16,720 bases of DNA from Promethearchaeota archaeon. GTDB lineage: Archaea; Asgardarchaeota; Lokiarchaeia; Sigynarchaeales; SOKP01. A model generated the notes under the pieces. That model had not been told where the DNA came from and did not search any database. It saw only the letters and a list, made by a program, of their open reading frames with translations. Made by a program: the position numbers and the translations under genes. Below, one piece after another: positions 7,356 through 14,919 of this stretch (the stretch's first letter is position 1; every line of letters starts with the position of its first letter). The DNA lies in the NCBI GenBank assembly GCA_014730295.1, contig WJIN01000296.1, positions 1 to 16,720 of the forward strand. Direction: 5' to 3'.

Positions 7356-9677
7356 TTATTCAAGGATCAAGGGATCTTCTTTATATTTTTCAGTTTGACG
7401 TTTTATTGGTAAGAAAATTTCTTTTTCAATAAGACTCTTTAATGCTGAAAAGTCTTCAGGTTGACATTCATTTTGGGGCAATATAGAGATCGAATAAAAG
7501 AAATTTTCATTCCTTTTCTGAATCATTTTTTTTGCTTTCTCGAATAAGCGCCTTTCTGGTATATTTAATTTTAGCTTTATATTATCCTTCTGGTTAACTT
7601 TCAGAGGATAAATTAAATTAATATCAAGATATTGTTTAATGATATTTTCAATATCTCTCAAGTTACTAAGATCTCCTTTAAAATTGTCTATCTCCGATCC
7701 ATATTTCATATAAATATCATAAGTTAAATCATCAAGAGTGTATTGAAAATTTGGAGAGGGTTGTTCTTTCATGATTACTATAAGACGCACATTAACAAAA
7801 TCATTCATCAATACGGCATAATTTTTATAATTCAATTTTAGAGTTCTTGAATCCTCAAATTCTTCTAGGGCCTCCTCTCCAAAATTGCGAATTGCTTGGA
7901 AGAAGCCCGATAAAAGATCTCCATCAAAATCCTTCCCTGAGAATGATCTTGAATAAAGAGCAACACCAGAGATTTTTTCTGTAACTATTATTGACTTGAT
8001 ATTAAGTAATTCCGAACATTTTTGGAAAAAGTCATCTAATTTCTTTTTTTTATTGCTGATATGTTTTTTAGCTCCAAAAATCGAACCAACACCAATAATG
8101 GAACCTCCACCAATTACGATTCCGAGGATGATTGGAAGCAGATCATTATTCAAATTGCGTGTGTTTGTGCCTTTAATAATATTAAATTCTCTGGTTGAGA
8201 CTCCTGCATGAGAATTATTATTCCAATAAATTAGTGCTTTGAAATTACCCGCATCTATATTTTCAGGAATTAGGTAAGAGAATAAGTTATTATCTGGTGG
8301 AATTGTCTTCATAATTCTATATATTTCCAATCCATAAGAGTCAATTAGAACGAAGGTATAATTTCCAGAAATAGTGGGATTATTCAATTCAAACCTGAGT
8401 TCCTGCCCCGTTTCAAACTCTAATTTCGGAGTATTAAGGCTTATCTGTAATTTGGTCGAATAAGCTAAAATTTCCCAATCTACCTCGCTTTCAATTGTAT
8501 CATTCGTTATAAGGATATAATTCTCTTGTTTATTAATTATGATCTCAGAGCTAATATTTAGATTATCTTTAAAAACTGTAATGTTCGTCCAGTTTGAAGG
8601 ATAAATAAATCTTACTGTCATATTATCTGATTTCCTAATAATGGAAGGATTTAAAGTCCATAAGACAGTATCATTTAGATTCGAGTTCATAACTGCATTT
8701 ATTTTTTCTATTGAATTACCAAAAATGTTAAGATTATAGCTGTAATTAAACCATAGATTCGAACTAAAATTATTATTGATTAGAATTGTTAATATCTCTG
8801 TATTTACTATGATATTCACATCTGTTTTTGTAATAAAGCCCTCTCCCTTTTGAGTACCATTTTGAATTTCATATATGTTATCATTAATTCTGGCGGTCAT
8901 ATTTATCTCTTCGGGAGACATTATTACTGCGTTATCATATATTAATTTATATAGAAAGGGTTTCCCCTCTTCTCCTTGTTGCCAAATTCCGGAATTTAAT
9001 TCAGAGATATACAAATTAGGATCGAAAGGATCTATATCATTATAAAACCACCTAGTTTCATATTTTGGTGAAGTATCAATCGTGGAACCATCCAAAACTA
9101 AAAAGTAGTTTCCTTTTGATAAAAAGACTGGAGATGGGAATGTTTGGATAAACCATCCAGGTCCCGTATTAGAGATATTTAATGGGAATGGATCTACATA
9201 AAAGATATTATTTGGAGAGTTATTTCCTATGTCATACCCTTTTATGGAAATATTTATTAATTTATTAACCTCAGAACCGACATCTTGAATATAAACATTA
9301 ACTCCATATATTTTAGTTCTTTCACTTATATTTATCTGAACAGCATATCCATCGGTAAACTTGTTGATTGTCTTAAATTTTACAACATCCTCATTTTCTT
9401 CACTACTTACATATCCCGCTTGATATTGAATATCTGAAAAATTAATATATAAATCTTTAATTCTGGTTGATTCTGAGAGAAGATTTAGATTAATGTTGCT
9501 CTTATTACTTTCAAAACCGTTTAATTCATAGTGTTCATTCATCTCTAAAGATGATTTAAAATAAAAATTTTCTTCTCCATTCGATAAATTCACATGAGCT
9601 ACACTATACCCGAAGAAGAGGCTAATTAAAATTACAAAGAAAATTGGAATTAATTTTTTAGCTATTTCGATCCCCAT
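7356..9677 (-). CDS. Single-pass receptor-like membrane protein with beta-sandwich ectodomain and longin/roadblock-like cytosolic domain
   Basis: A 773-residue protein. Residues about 8-28 are a signal sequence or anchor (KKLIPIFFVILISLFFGYSV). Residues about 30-510 are predicted to be outside the cell, rich in beta strands and in N-x-S/T sequons (about twenty). Residues 95-190 resemble the choice-of-anchor/jelly-roll sandwiches of surface proteins (strands such as LSKGNYFLVLDGS), and residues 410-500 look Ig-like. Residues 513-535 form a glycine-rich membrane helix (LLPIILGIVIGGGSIIGVGS), followed by a KKHISNKKKKL stop-transfer. The remaining about 235 residues are cytosolic. Part of this, from about residue 547 to 690, opens with SIIVTEKISGVALYSRSF and alternates strand and helix like the longin/roadblock-type modules common in Asgard proteins. 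The topology is clear; the domain names are inference. A TATA-like box lies at 9706-9715. It may sense or bind a surface ligand, but its function is unknown. Confidence 0.75.
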   Translation of the reverse strand: MGIEIAKKLIPIFFVILISLFFGYSVAHVNLSNGEENFYFKSSLEMNEHYELNGFESNKSNINLNLLSESTRIKDLYINFSDIQYQAGYVSSEENEDVVKFKTINKFTDGYAVQINISERTKIYGVNVYIQDVGSEVNKLINISIKGYDIGNNSPNNIFYVDPFPLNISNTGPGWFIQTFPSPVFLSKGNYFLVLDGSTIDTSPKYETRWFYNDIDPFDPNLYISELNSGIWQQGEEGKPFLYKLIYDNAVIMSPEEINMTARINDNIYEIQNGTQKGEGFITKTDVNIIVNTEILTILINNNFSSNLWFNYSYNLNIFGNSIEKINAVMNSNLNDTVLWTLNPSIIRKSDNMTVRFIYPSNWTNITVFKDNLNISSEIIINKQENYILITNDTIESEVDWEILAYSTKLQISLNTPKLEFETGQELRFELNNPTISGNYTFVLIDSYGLEIYRIMKTIPPDNNLFSYLIPENIDAGNFKALIYWNNNSHAGVSTREFNIIKGTNTRNLNNDLLPIILGIVIGGGSIIGVGSIFGAKKHISNKKKKLDDFFQKCSELLNIKSIIVTEKISGVALYSRSFSGKDFDGDLLSGFFQAIRNFGEEALEEFEDSRTLKLNYKNYAVLMNDFVNVRLIVIMKEQPSPNFQYTLDDLTYDIYMKYGSEIDNFKGDLSNLRDIENIIKQYLDINLIYPLKVNQKDNIKLKLNIPERRLFEKAKKMIQKRNENFFYSISILPQNECQPEDFSALKSLIEKEIFLPIKRQTEKYKEDPLILE

Positions 9678-9705
9678 CCAAAATAAATCGATAGATGTTT
9701 TTAGT

Positions 9706-9715
9706 AAATATTAAA
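9706..9715 (-). promoter_or_regulatory. TATA-like box for the receptor-like gene
   Basis: AAATATTAAA on the plus strand (TTTAATATTT on the minus strand) is centred about 33 nt upstream of the ATG at 9677, giving a very short leader. GTTTA-AA-TAAAC inverted arms lie just upstream at 9720-9731. Confidence 0.3.
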
Positions 9716-9882
9716 AACTGTTTAAATAAACTTCCATTATAATTTAAAATTCTCAAATAGAGTTATTTTAATAGCGAAATGTTACCCAAATTTGAATGCT
9801 TTATATCTAATATTTTTTTAAATTCACATTATAGATTTGTCAGTCTAAAAAATAAGAAAAAGATTTACGTAAATTTTATCTA

Positions 9883-11037
9883 TTAGATATTTATAGGATA
9901 TTTCCCATATTCGAGAGAAGTTTGAATCATCCATTCAAGCCTTTGTACTGAAATCTCGGGATGGAAGTTAGCGGGTGAGACCATTCCTCCTCCTCCTGGA
10001 CCTAATGCTCTAATCGCATCTTTTGTGGCCTCTTCTACTTCAGTCTTATCGGCTTTTGTAAGAATATATCGCGTATCTATATTCCCTGACAAACATATCT
10101 TATCTCCTACTTTTTCTTTCGCTAAATATGGATCCACCAGCGGAGGCTCCAAGCATTGTAGACCGTCAAAACGGCATTCAACAATAAAATCTAAAAGACT
10201 GGTGACATCACCGTCCGTATGGAGGATGTATTTACACCCCCACTCGTGGAGTTGATCGGCTACTTCTTGGTATCTGGGTAATAAATATTTATTAAAATAC
10301 TTTGGATTAATCATAGGACCGTGACTATGAGCGATATCCCCGCCTTCAAGGAATATTTTTGCTCCGCAGTCTTTATATGCTCTGAAAGTCGTGAGAGTAT
10401 AATCTGTGGTAAATCTGAATCGCTCCTCGATTAGTTTCGGATCAGTTTTTAAGGCGCGTGCAAAATTGGCCATCCCCATACCTTGCCACACGGGAGGGAA
10501 AATTGATGTTAACGCATTTTGAGCAACAATACAGATATCTTCTTTAATATCTCTGCATTTTCGCTGGACTCCTTTAAAAAACTTTTTCGCTTTTTTATAT
10601 TCTTCTTTCAAATCTGGTTTTGGGTATGCTTCCCAATCGTCTCGATCTTTGATATACCCTCCATAATAATCGGGATAGGGATTCCCATCAATATTTCTGA
10701 CTTTATGCCGTTTTCCAAAAATATCGGTCATTTCTTCCTTACTTTCTAAAATAAATGGAATATACTGTACTCCCACTCCATCAAATCCTAGTTTATGTCC
10801 CGCTCGTACTGTTTTTGCAAAAAACGAGATCTGGATATCGTTCAGAATGGCGTTAATTTTATCAGCCCAGGTATCCGGAAACTTTTCTTCCATTTCATCA
10901 AAGACATCAAACGCACTGCTCTCTGGAGCGCCCAATATCTTATCTGCAACATTTCCATCTAAATTTATTGTATGAATTGGCATGCGATCAGGTTCGTCTA
11001 AATTTAATGCCGTCCACATTCTTTCAAAACTATTCAT
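9883..11037 (-). CDS. Uroporphyrinogen decarboxylase-like (URO-D/MtaA superfamily) protein
   Basis: A TIM-barrel protein of the URO-D superfamily, 384 residues. The family includes haem-pathway decarboxylases and the corrinoid methyltransferases MtaA, MtbA and CmuA. Recognisable blocks are FERMWTALNLDEPDRMP at the N terminus, GGDIAHSHGPMINPKYF (232-248), ILHTDGDVTSLL (271-282), LSGNIDTRYIL (316-326) and the glycine loop 347-351 with H359 near the end. MtaA-type enzymes bind zinc with H-x-C plus a later Cys. Here the first motif is H273-T-D275, with no cysteine, so a classical CoM methylating zinc site is not supported. The URO-D substrate arginines of haem synthesis are not evident either. 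No corrinoid protein gene is next to it. A TATA-like box at 11059-11066 lies about 25 nt before the ATG, so the mRNA is probably leaderless. The reaction is unknown. Confidence 0.85.
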   Translation of the reverse strand: MNSFERMWTALNLDEPDRMPIHTINLDGNVADKILGAPESSAFDVFDEMEEKFPDTWADKINAILNDIQISFFAKTVRAGHKLGFDGVGVQYIPFILESKEEMTDIFGKRHKVRNIDGNPYPDYYGGYIKDRDDWEAYPKPDLKEEYKKAKKFFKGVQRKCRDIKEDICIVAQNALTSIFPPVWQGMGMANFARALKTDPKLIEERFRFTTDYTLTTFRAYKDCGAKIFLEGGDIAHSHGPMINPKYFNKYLLPRYQEVADQLHEWGCKYILHTDGDVTSLLDFIVECRFDGLQCLEPPLVDPYLAKEKVGDKICLSGNIDTRYILTKADKTEVEEATKDAIRALGPGGGGMVSPANFHPEISVQRLEWMIQTSLEYGKYPINI

Positions 11038-11058
11038 AATTAAAGGTTTGACTTAATC

Positions 11059-11066
11059 AAATAAAA
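11059..11066 (-). promoter_or_regulatory. TATA-like box for the URO-D-like gene
   Basis: AAATAAAA on the plus strand reads TTTTATTT on the minus strand. It is centred about 25 nt before the start codon at 11037, which places the transcript start at or near the ATG. There is no ribosome site between them. Confidence 0.35.
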
Positions 11067-11273
11067 CTTTTGCTTCTTACAAAAAGAAATCGCCGTAAGG
11101 TCGATCGGTTTGTTTTGAAGATTTATTAAGGAATATGGGAACAATTTATGGAAATCAATAGATTAGAATCCATTTTCTTCAAAAAAAGAAAAGAAAATAA
11201 CCTTTGATTAATTGGTTCAAACGTGAAAGTTAGATTTTTCTCAAAATCGCTCCGATAATATGAGGTGTAGAAA

Positions 11274-12671
11274 ATGTCAAAAAAAATAACTATGGATACA
11301 AACAAAATAGGTTTCTATTCTAAACTATTATTGGCTTTTTCTCCTAGAAGGATCGAAAAATATCCCACATCCAAGAGAGAAGAGATCAGAGTTTTAAGAG
11401 TTATCTGTCAGCGTCCTTATTTTACAGGCTCGGGAATCAACCATGTGAATTTACTTCAAAAAGGGAAACAAAAAAGTATTAAACAAGCTTCGGTTTTTGG
11501 CCATCCAGTCGGGGAGCCAAATCCGCTCAGTAAAATTTTAGATTCCGAATACATCTTTCCTATTACCTTTTTTAATCCAAAAAAACCTAATAATAGCTCT
11601 GATATTCCTTTTCCCGTAGTGGGGATGTCGGATGAGATGCCTTATGAATCAACTACCTTCTCCTCATTTGATGAAGAAATGCTGGAGATCTATTTAGAAC
11701 AATTTGCGAAACAATTACAAGCAGCGGTCAGTAAATTCCAGCCAAATATTATCCACTCCCATCATCTCTGGTTGGTCACATCTTTATGTAGGGTACTTTT
11801 TCCTCAGATTCCTCTACTCGCAACGTGTCATAATACTGCGCTCCGTCAGATGGAACTTTCCCCCCAGTTGCGGGATTTTGTAAAGCGACCTACCCAAGGA
11901 ATAGATGCCATTGCGGTGATCGACGAGATACAGCAGAAACGAGTTGAAAAACTCTATGATTTTAATGAAGGAGTACAAGGGAGGAACCAATTTTTTCACA
12001 TTGGACAAGGGATAAATACCAATATCTTCTCACCCCCAGAGACCCCTAATAAAAGAGATTTTGAGGATCCAATTAAGCTCATTTATGTGGGGAAACTAAA
12101 TTATTCTAAAGGCGTGCCGCAGCTCATCAGAGCATTCAAAGAGGTCGCGAAGGAAAGTAGCATCCCTCTTCAATTGAATATCATTGGCTCCGGGCAAGGA
12201 CCACAAAAAGAGAAGATATATTCTATGGGAAAAGAATGCGGTGAGGAGGTGTGCTTTTTAGGACAGCTGGATCAAGAAAAACTTGCCAAATATTTTCGAA
12301 AAAGTGATCTATTTATATTGCCGAGTTTCTATGATGGGTTCCCAAAAGTTTTACTTGAGGCACTCTCTTCGGGTTGCAGAGCTATTATAACCGATCTCCC
12401 TGGAATAAAAACAACACTCTTTAATAAATGCGGCCCGAACCAGACCGTTCAATTTATCCCAATGCCGAAAATGAAAACTATTGATGAACCTCTTCCCGAA
12501 GAGATACCCGAATTTGTCGAAAATCTAAAAACTTTGATTAAAAAACAGATTTCTTTTATTCTAGAACAAGAAGATAACTTTGAATATGCCCAAGAAATAA
12601 GACGCGCATTTGGATGGGATGCCTTATTTCAAGCATACTTTAAAAAATACCAACAATTACTCGATTCATAA
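11274..12671 (+). CDS. GT4-family glycosyltransferase
   Basis: Retaining GT-B glycosyltransferase, 465 residues, with no membrane helix. It uses a nucleotide-sugar donor. The N-terminal acceptor domain (about 36-240) contains the HSHHLWL turn (161-167) and a CHNTAL motif. The C-terminal donor domain begins around residue 265 with LIYVGKLNYSKG (K274, K279 for donor phosphate) and continues with LNIIGSG and FLGQL. The donor-binding E-x7-E motif is seen as D354-GFPKVLL-E362, with aspartate in the first place. An extra basic leader of about 35 residues precedes the first strand. The ATG at 11274 follows a good GAGGTG ribosome site at 11260-11265, which is unusual in this window. It is divergent from the URO-D-like gene with a 236-bp shared upstream region. 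It is an orphan, with no other cell-envelope gene nearby, so the acceptor is unknown. Confidence 0.9.
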   Translation: MSKKITMDTNKIGFYSKLLLAFSPRRIEKYPTSKREEIRVLRVICQRPYFTGSGINHVNLLQKGKQKSIKQASVFGHPVGEPNPLSKILDSEYIFPITFFNPKKPNNSSDIPFPVVGMSDEMPYESTTFSSFDEEMLEIYLEQFAKQLQAAVSKFQPNIIHSHHLWLVTSLCRVLFPQIPLLATCHNTALRQMELSPQLRDFVKRPTQGIDAIAVIDEIQQKRVEKLYDFNEGVQGRNQFFHIGQGINTNIFSPPETPNKRDFEDPIKLIYVGKLNYSKGVPQLIRAFKEVAKESSIPLQLNIIGSGQGPQKEKIYSMGKECGEEVCFLGQLDQEKLAKYFRKSDLFILPSFYDGFPKVLLEALSSGCRAIITDLPGIKTTLFNKCGPNQTVQFIPMPKMKTIDEPLPEEIPEFVENLKTLIKKQISFILEQEDNFEYAQEIRRAFGWDALFQAYFKKYQQLLDS

Positions 12672-12728
12672 ATTTGGTATATACATAAGAGAGGCATATC
12701 GATTTATAATTAATGGATTCATAAATAG

Positions 12729-12737
12729 AAAAAAAAA
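12729..12737 (-). terminator. T9 tract after the TPR-SUFU gene
   Basis: Nine A in a row on the plus strand give a nine-T tract on the minus strand about 25 nt beyond the stop of the minus-strand gene. This is a typical archaeal oligo-T terminator. The opposing glycosyltransferase gene has no comparable T-run in the 89-bp convergent gap. Confidence 0.45.
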
Positions 12738-12760
12738 GTTTTAAATTAGGATTCAATACA

Positions 12761-14551
12761 TTATCTGCACACATTTTTTCGATTAATATCCACATAATCT
12801 TGTATTCTATATTTTCTGAATAATCTGATTAGCTCTTCTGTTCCGTGTTCCATCGCATATTGAATCTCTTCATAATATAGAGGTATCAATTGGAGAAAAT
12901 ATATGGCTTTATGTTTATTTACTTTCAAGGTGTTGAACTCTTGGGGAATATCCCCCATTGGAAAGCTGAATAGCCATCCAGTTAATTCAGTATTTTCAGA
13001 AAAAGTATCGGAACTCCCTCCTCGCATGGTATGGTCAACCCAAAACCATTGATTATTGGTATGAACATAACGAATCAAATCTAAAAGTTCCTTAAACGGC
13101 CACGAAAATTCGTTTTCTTCAATTTTTCCCTTTGGCATTGGCCAATCTGGAGGCAATTTTATCATTAATTCAGCAAACCTTAATTCAAAAATTGCGCGAT
13201 CTTTTTCCGGCACCCCCATCCTGTCAAAATCGAGACCCCACCATTTCCAAGATTCAGGAGGCGCATGCATTGGCTTTTCACTCATCCCCGAGGTGATTAG
13301 GAGATAATAATTTCTCTCTTTAGTGGGAGGTATGATAAATATATCTATATGGACTTCAAAATTGCTTCTATCATGCAATACGTTGCCGATCTTACCGATA
13401 TGTCTCTCTATATGTTCTTCGATTAATCCGAAATTTGAATCCCGATGAGCTGCATGGTCCTCGCTCATTTCTCTGGAAAGTTTCATCTCTCCCACCTCGT
13501 TAGAAACCCACATATGAGATTCTGGGTTATCCGTATTACTAATTCGGTGATAAAATGCTTCATTGATCGAATTTAATGGGTTTAATGTCAGTGGATCTGT
13601 CCCAAACAATCGGATCCATGCCTTTTTTCTTAATTCTGGACTATAATAATTCGGTGAATTTAAAAAATTTGTTTTACTTAATTGTTTGGGCCTCCATCCT
13701 AAAGTCTCCACGATGGCATCCCCAATCTTCTCATTTGGCTTAATGGAATGTTCGGAACCATTTATAACTTGACCAGTTAAAGACGCAAGAATAGCGATCC
13801 ATACCAAATATCCTTCTAAAATATCGTCTATTATCTCAATAGTATTTATATCTGCTAATTTAGTTTGTTTCCCTTCGAATTTGTTTCCAATTTCGTGAAT
13901 TAATTTATATAACTGCCCTAAAATTCCCTCCTCCTCGGGAATGAACTTCTTATATTTATTATATGTTTTTTTAATGGATTTATGCATTCCTGGGAAGAGT
14001 CGTTTCGATTCATTTACCACCCACTCATCGCTCGATTTTTGAGCAATTTCGTTCTTTAACTCTGAGAGCACCTTTTTTAATTTTTTTGCAGTCTTTTTTG
14101 CCTTTTTTTCTTGCCCCATTTGCTGATATGACTTGATTAAGTTTTGCCAAATTACTAATTGTTCGGGATAGATTTCCAATCCCTCTTTAAACTTATTTAT
14201 TGCGTTCTTATATTCTTTCTTATCAAGATACTGCATACCCATGCCAAATTGCGGAAATGTATATGAGAATTTACGCGTATCTTCTAAATGCCATCCCGAT
14301 AATTCTGCCGCGTTTCTTCTTGTTTCTTCCAAAGGTTTACCCGTAAGTTGTCCTAATACCCCATAATAAAAAAATTCGAAATCAATCTCCATTATTGGAC
14401 GTTCAAAAAGATAAGTGCCGTTAAAATGTCCCATCAGTTCCTCTTTTGAAATCAAGATTTCATTTCCCGAGAAATAATTTTTTATCTCGGTCAGCAAAAT
14501 TCCCTGATTGGATAGTTTCTTCATATCTGGTTGCTTTTGAATTTCCCTCAC
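12761..14551 (-). CDS. TPR protein with C-terminal Suppressor-of-fused (SUFU) domain
   Basis: A 596-residue cytosolic protein. Residues about 97-165 form TPR-like helical hairpins (GMQYLDKKEYKNAINKFKEG, then LEIYPEQLVIWQNLIKSYQQ) running into a lysine-rich coil. Residues about 205-360 are a mixed middle region I do not recognise. Residues about 375-580 match the bacterial SUFU-like domain in order: IDIFIIPPTKERNYYLLITS, GMSEKPM, ELMIKLPPDWP, WPFKELLDLIRYVH, the HTMRGG turn, and FLQLIPLYYEEIQYAMEHG, which is the family's clearest signature. The start is GTG at 14551; an ATG at residue 10 (14524) is the alternative, and neither has a clear ribosome site. The promoter at 14591-14599 is flanked by 9-bp inverted repeats. 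SUFU-like proteins are known as Hedgehog regulators in animals and as immunity proteins of bacterial toxin systems. No toxin gene is adjacent, so the role is open. Confidence 0.85.
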   Translation of the reverse strand: MREIQKQPDMKKLSNQGILLTEIKNYFSGNEILISKEELMGHFNGTYLFERPIMEIDFEFFYYGVLGQLTGKPLEETRRNAAELSGWHLEDTRKFSYTFPQFGMGMQYLDKKEYKNAINKFKEGLEIYPEQLVIWQNLIKSYQQMGQEKKAKKTAKKLKKVLSELKNEIAQKSSDEWVVNESKRLFPGMHKSIKKTYNKYKKFIPEEEGILGQLYKLIHEIGNKFEGKQTKLADINTIEIIDDILEGYLVWIAILASLTGQVINGSEHSIKPNEKIGDAIVETLGWRPKQLSKTNFLNSPNYYSPELRKKAWIRLFGTDPLTLNPLNSINEAFYHRISNTDNPESHMWVSNEVGEMKLSREMSEDHAAHRDSNFGLIEEHIERHIGKIGNVLHDRSNFEVHIDIFIIPPTKERNYYLLITSGMSEKPMHAPPESWKWWGLDFDRMGVPEKDRAIFELRFAELMIKLPPDWPMPKGKIEENEFSWPFKELLDLIRYVHTNNQWFWVDHTMRGGSSDTFSENTELTGWLFSFPMGDIPQEFNTLKVNKHKAIYFLQLIPLYYEEIQYAMEHGTEELIRLFRKYRIQDYVDINRKNVCR

Positions 14552-14572
14552 TTCATCTATTCTTTGGTTGTG

Positions 14573-14608
14573 ATAATGTGAGTACTTAGACTTTAAAAAT
14601 CACATTAT
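14573..14608 (-). promoter_or_regulatory. Candidate operator: 9-bp inverted repeats around the TPR-SUFU TATA box
   Basis: ATAATGTGA at 14573-14581 and its exact reverse complement TCACATTAT at 14600-14608 are separated by 18 bp. That spacer contains CTTTAAAAA (14591-14599), which on the minus strand is TTTTTAAAG, a TATA-like box about 44 nt before the GTG start. A repressor bound to both arms would cover the promoter. On the plus strand the distal arm runs into TTTTTT, so a hairpin terminator is an alternative reading, but no plus-strand gene precedes it. Confidence 0.45.
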
Positions 14609-14881
14609 TTTTTGTCTTATACTTTCTTCTCTTTCAAACTATATAAGCTTAACCTATATTTCATCATTTCCCATTTCTGAGATTCTCCATCCTAAGCATA
14701 TGAGAAATATTTCTCTTGTGATTTAATCCGATATTTGAAATCATCCTAACAGGGGATAATAACTATAGAGTAGAAACTCTACTTATATATTACATTGATT
14801 TTACTCTTAGTTTTTCATAGGAATCTTTAGAATAATTTCAAATAAGCATATCCGCTAATGGGCAAACCTATATAGGAAACT

Positions 14882-14911
14882 AAAAAGAAAAATAGGAAAA
14901 TAAAAAATAAA
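14882..14911 (-). terminator. T-rich terminator of the iron-sulfur/FAD oxidase operon
   Basis: Immediately beyond the stop at 14920 the minus strand reads through repeated T5-T6 tracts (A-rich on the plus strand: TAAAAAGAAAAATAGGAAAA and onward). Clustered T-tracts of this kind end archaeal transcripts. No strong hairpin accompanies them. Confidence 0.4.
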
Positions 14912-14919
14912 ATGAAGAT

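Larger units (their letters stand above)
14552..14919. other. 368-bp intergenic region without a gene
   Basis: It separates two minus-strand transcription units. The right end holds the T-rich terminator of the iron-sulfur gene and the left end the promoter of the TPR-SUFU gene. In between are a perfect 14-bp palindrome GAGAAATATTTCTC (14702-14715), a six-bp hairpin TAGAGT-AGAA-ACTCTA around 14768-14785, and the 10-bp palindrome CCTATATAGG (14867-14876). No open frame with protein character, and no cloverleaf, was seen on either strand. Confidence 0.6.

Noticed and set aside
10025..10749. Plus-strand open frames within the URO-D-like gene
   Set aside because: They are antisense frames of a clearly conserved protein, without start signals.
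11172..11198. 8-bp inverted repeat ATTTTCTT / AAGAAAAT upstream of the glycosyltransferase gene
   Set aside because: It is low-complexity A/T sequence with an 11-nt spacer in a purine-rich run, so chance is the simplest explanation.
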